A stretch of 64,000 nt of DNA from Nyssa sinensis (taxonomy: Eukaryota; Streptophyta; Magnoliopsida; Cornales; Nyssaceae), in the NCBI GenBank assembly GCA_008638375.1, contig CM018032.1:9031501-9095500 (forward strand), written 5' to 3'. The position numbers and the translations under genes are program-made. The notes under the pieces are model-generated. The model saw only the letters and a list, made by a program, of their open reading frames with translations. It was not told where the DNA came from and searched no databases. Each line of letters starts with the position of its first letter. Positions within the stretch are counted from its first letter, which is position 1. Shown in pieces: positions 62,457-64,000 of this stretch.

Positions 62457-64000
62457 ATGTATATATATGACTGAAAATTCTTCCCCAGGTTATCTTCTTA
62501 AAGTAGCCAACTGCATTGCTTAGCAAGAATTTCTAATTTAAAATAAGAGATCCTTCTTCATACAGTGGAGAGAAACTACAGTAAGAAAGGTTGGAGAATC
62601 ATCATCCTCTCATCAATGATTGCCTTGAATATTGTCGATGTTTCAAGTGAGAAATACAATAACCTAGCATTAGATAGAAACACAGTTCATTCAATAAAGC
62701 ATTCTTCAAAAAAATTTGGTGCCAGCAACATGACTATATCTGCTTTTGTCATTCTGCTTTATCTAAGGCAACACTTGTGGTTAGTCACACAACATATAAC
62801 TCTTAACTCCTTAAATTATTCATTTTGGCCCCTCAAGCTGGAGGTTAAATATCCCATACTCGTAGCTCAACAAGATGCTAAGCCCAACCAATATCCTACA
62901 TCTACATGAAGACGTCAACCAAATTTTTTTATCTAAGAGAAGAAATTGACTTTTTGGTTTTTGTTTTAAAGACTAATAATAATAATAAACTCCTAAAACT
63001 ACATCCTTTGGGTTTCAACAACTTTAAGGAGCATCATAGGATATTGAAAGGAAAAGTCTAGGAAAACTTAAGACCCTATGAATAAAAAGACTTTAATTTG
63101 TCAAAAAAATTGAAAATTCTAGTAATTTTATGGTTTTGTTTAGCACGATAAGTCAGCAGAACAATAATATCTAAGATTAGACATAAACTTACAGGTACAA
63201 TAGTAATCACCTTAGGATCGCCACTTCTTGAGCAAACTCATCCTCCAAAGCAACATTCAAATGCTCAGATCTAAGAACCTTAACAGCAACATCCTGACCA
63301 AGGTACACTCCACGATACCTTTTCATGAATATCAGAGAAAAGATTAACAATAGAAAGATGTGAACAAGGATAGCTGATAGAAGTAGCCTAAGAAGCATGG
63401 ATATAGACACGGGACACGGATGCAATACAAACACAAAGACACGGCCTTTTTAAAAAAAGTTAGACACAAATATGTAGGATACACGTTGAATATATATTTT
63501 TATATGACTATATATTAAAACTTAATATTATTTTCATCAAAATTGGCATAAAAATACACAAATTATGGTAATATTGTTAATATATCAAAATAACAAAGCC
63601 ATTAAATAAAAATTTAAGAACTTCATTTAATTATTAACATTCATAATTCAAGTTTCAAAAACAAATTTGTTAACTACTGTGTGTATAAAAAAAAATGAGG
63701 AGAAGAAGAGGAGAAAAGGAGGGGGAAAATCCAAAAAATAAAAAATCCAAAAAAATAAAAATATATATATATATCTAAAAATGTGTCTCCCAATGTGTCT
63801 GACACATGTCCGAGCATGTCTGTGTCTGACACAAATACATGAGGTAAAATAGAGTGTTTGTGCTTCTTAAGAAGTGGCAAAAGCGTAAAACAAATCCCAA
63901 CTCACAAATCTCCACAAGATCCAGATGCAGTTCTTTCTCCTATCTTCAATAATCTTCTATCTATTTCCCAATCTCCAGATTTTGCTTGTGCCGTCAGTGC
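50335..64000 (-). CDS. STY8/STY46-like Raf-type protein kinase, C-terminal nine exons (partial)
   Basis: Exons in order on the minus strand: 64000-63906 (continues beyond the window), 63318-63211, 60781-60708, 59162-58987, 56899-56804, 55965-55885, 55776-55726, 50607-50467 and 50364-50335 (TGA 50337-50335). All junctions are GT-AG and in phase, giving 283 residues. The kinase fold is complete: glycine loop [11 protein letters not shown], Lys in VAVKVL, Glu in FAQEVAIL, catalytic [27 protein letters not shown] and the Arg of GKRPSF; tail ETSEAPNGS. Relatives are plant dual-specificity kinases of the Raf-like MAPKKK group, which carry an ACT domain before the kinase; that part would lie beyond 64000. 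Arabidopsis STY8/17/46 phosphorylate chloroplast transit peptides; whether this member does is inference. Introns reach 5.1 kb and host several mobile elements. Confidence 0.93.
50608..51189. other. Kinase intron sequence, no insertion recognised
   Basis: First part (low coordinates) of the 5118-bp intron 50608-55725. AT-rich, with no coding signal. Confidence 0.5.
51190..53205 (-). mobile_element. L1-type LINE remnant inside a kinase intron
   Basis: Read on the minus strand from 53205: [20 protein letters not shown] (reverse transcriptase start), then [32 protein letters not shown] (conserved turn of LINE reverse transcriptase), farther [12 protein letters not shown] and [13 protein letters not shown], and finally the zf-RVT segment [20 protein letters not shown] (about 51500-51560). 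Frames change repeatedly and the FADD-type catalytic block was not found. A 121-bp tandem duplication at 52930-53170 repeats the first reverse transcriptase segment. Element and kinase share orientation. Confidence 0.82.
53513..54468. mobile_element. Degenerate hAT-type element in a kinase intron
   Basis: The ends TAGGGGCGCAAATGAGC and, in reverse complement, TAGAGCTGCAAATGAATC form imperfect inverted repeats beginning TAG(G/A)G. Flanking octamers GTCATAAT (53505-53512) and GACATAAC (54469-54476) agree at six of eight positions, as expected for an aged 8-bp target duplication. There is no transposase. A run of 17 C followed by A-rich sequence (53763-53820) lies inside. Confidence 0.65.
54477..55725. 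other. Kinase intron sequence
   Basis: Remainder of the 5118-bp intron. Open frames at 54766-54972 and 55069-55387 show no recognisable domain. Confidence 0.5.
55966..56803. other. Kinase intron, 838 bp
   Basis: No insertion or RNA gene recognised. Confidence 0.5.
56900..58866. other. Kinase intron sequence
   Basis: Most of the 2087-bp intron 56900-58986. No coding or repeat signal apart from the SINE at its 5' end. Confidence 0.5.
58867..58980 (-). mobile_element. tRNA-derived SINE next to a kinase splice donor
   Basis: On the minus strand the insert begins near GGTTGGTATCTCCTCC, contains GGGTTCAAGTCCCC, a strong RNA polymerase III B box (GGTTCAAGTCC), and ends in ACCTATC plus a long A-run (the T-run at 58868-58882). 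That is SINE architecture. It starts about six bases into the intron after donor GTAAGT (58986-58981). A clear target duplication was not found. Confidence 0.68.
59163..60707. other. Kinase intron, 1545 bp
   Basis: No gene inside. A CATCAAGGGGGGATT purine run at 59910-59924 resembles a polypurine tract, but no LTR pair or pol sequence supports an element. Confidence 0.5.
61078..61385 (+). mobile_element. TRIM-type miniature LTR element, 308 bp, in a kinase intron
   Basis: Direct repeats 61078-61148 and 61315-61385 (71 bp each) run TGAGAG(T/C)T...GGTTTAACA or GTTTAACA. TGGTATCAGAGC (61149-61160), complementary to tRNA-Met, immediately follows the first, and the purine run GTGAGAGGGAGTG (61301-61313) immediately precedes the second. 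The 166-bp middle has no coding capacity. Flanks are (TA)-rich, so the short ATAT duplication is uninformative. Confidence 0.83.
61390..61940 (+). mobile_element. LINE zf-RVT remnant in a kinase intron
   Basis: Plus-strand frames read [19 protein letters not shown] and [20 protein letters not shown]; zf-RVT phrases ([19 protein letters not shown]) appear twice, at about 61705-61755 and 61795-61855, from an internal duplication of roughly 90 bp that starts at TAGTGTCCTATGT/CAGTGTCCTATGT. It lies opposite to the kinase and directly after the TRIM. Confidence 0.65.
61941..63210. other. Kinase intron sequence
   Basis: Contains (TA)n(TG)n at 62420-62470. The 114-residue frame at 62565-62909 has no recognisable domain. 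Confidence 0.5.
63319..63905. other. Kinase intron, 587 bp
   Basis: AT-rich. Contains a TGTCTGACACATGTC-like direct/inverted cluster (63783-63835) also echoed at 63405-63480; no gene. Confidence 0.5.

Noticed and set aside
62565..62909. 114-residue frame inside a kinase intron
   Set aside because: No domain recognised and it lies in an intron opposite to the gene.
1..64000. CRISPR array, operon, phage or a novel defence-type gene cluster
   Set aside because: No regularly spaced repeat-spacer array and no clustered co-directional genes; all gene and repeat features are those of plant nuclear DNA.

Overview
The window is AT-rich nuclear DNA from a flowering plant, most likely a eudicot. The evidence is a hydroxyproline-rich extensin gene, a plant Raf-like (STY-type) protein kinase with GT-AG introns, four Ty1/copia copies, L1-type LINE pieces, Stowaway, hAT and CACTA-like MITEs, tiny TRIM-type retroelements and a fragment of plastid ycf2. 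The species cannot be fixed from sequence alone. I recognise only two host genes: the extensin (39142-40176, +) and the kinase (50335 to beyond 64000, -). Nearly everything else is mobile DNA, simple repeat or unassigned AT-rich sequence.

Layout, left half. 1-7250 is a decayed copia gag-pol (+) split by a 4.04-kb insertion with LTR-like ends and a 5-bp target duplication. 7708-9820 is a 2.1-kb repeat, present again in direct orientation at 42625-44786; both copies carry a plastid ycf2 fragment beside a group II intron domain V-like hairpin. 10419-10680 is a Stowaway MITE and 11180-11770 a LINE remnant. 12637-16637 is a copia element (-) with both LTRs, primer site, polypurine tract and target duplication, but without an integrase core. 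About 16880-21957 is a second decayed copia (-). 23161-23716 is a 5'-truncated LINE with a 15-bp target duplication, 25162-25709 a hAT MITE with an 8-bp duplication, and 27890-33120 a complete copia (+) with 304/303-bp LTRs.

Right half. 33121-39060 is intergenic, with compound microsatellites, local duplications and a 359-bp TRIM (36700-37058). The extensin follows, with a 110-bp tandem duplication in its upstream region. 40177-50334 is intergenic (CACTA-like MITE, repeat copy B, a 191-bp tandem duplication). From 50335 on, the minus strand carries nine in-phase exons of the kinase, spread over more than 13.6 kb because its introns hold a LINE remnant, a degenerate hAT element, a SINE, a second TRIM and another LINE piece. 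The gene's N-terminal part lies beyond the window.

The two host genes have no evident functional link: one encodes a secreted cell-wall structural protein, the other an intracellular kinase. I found no sign of a new multi-gene system. The most unusual objects are the organelle-derived chimera inside a duplicated repeat, the two miniature LTR elements, and the mobile insertions lying close to kinase exons.
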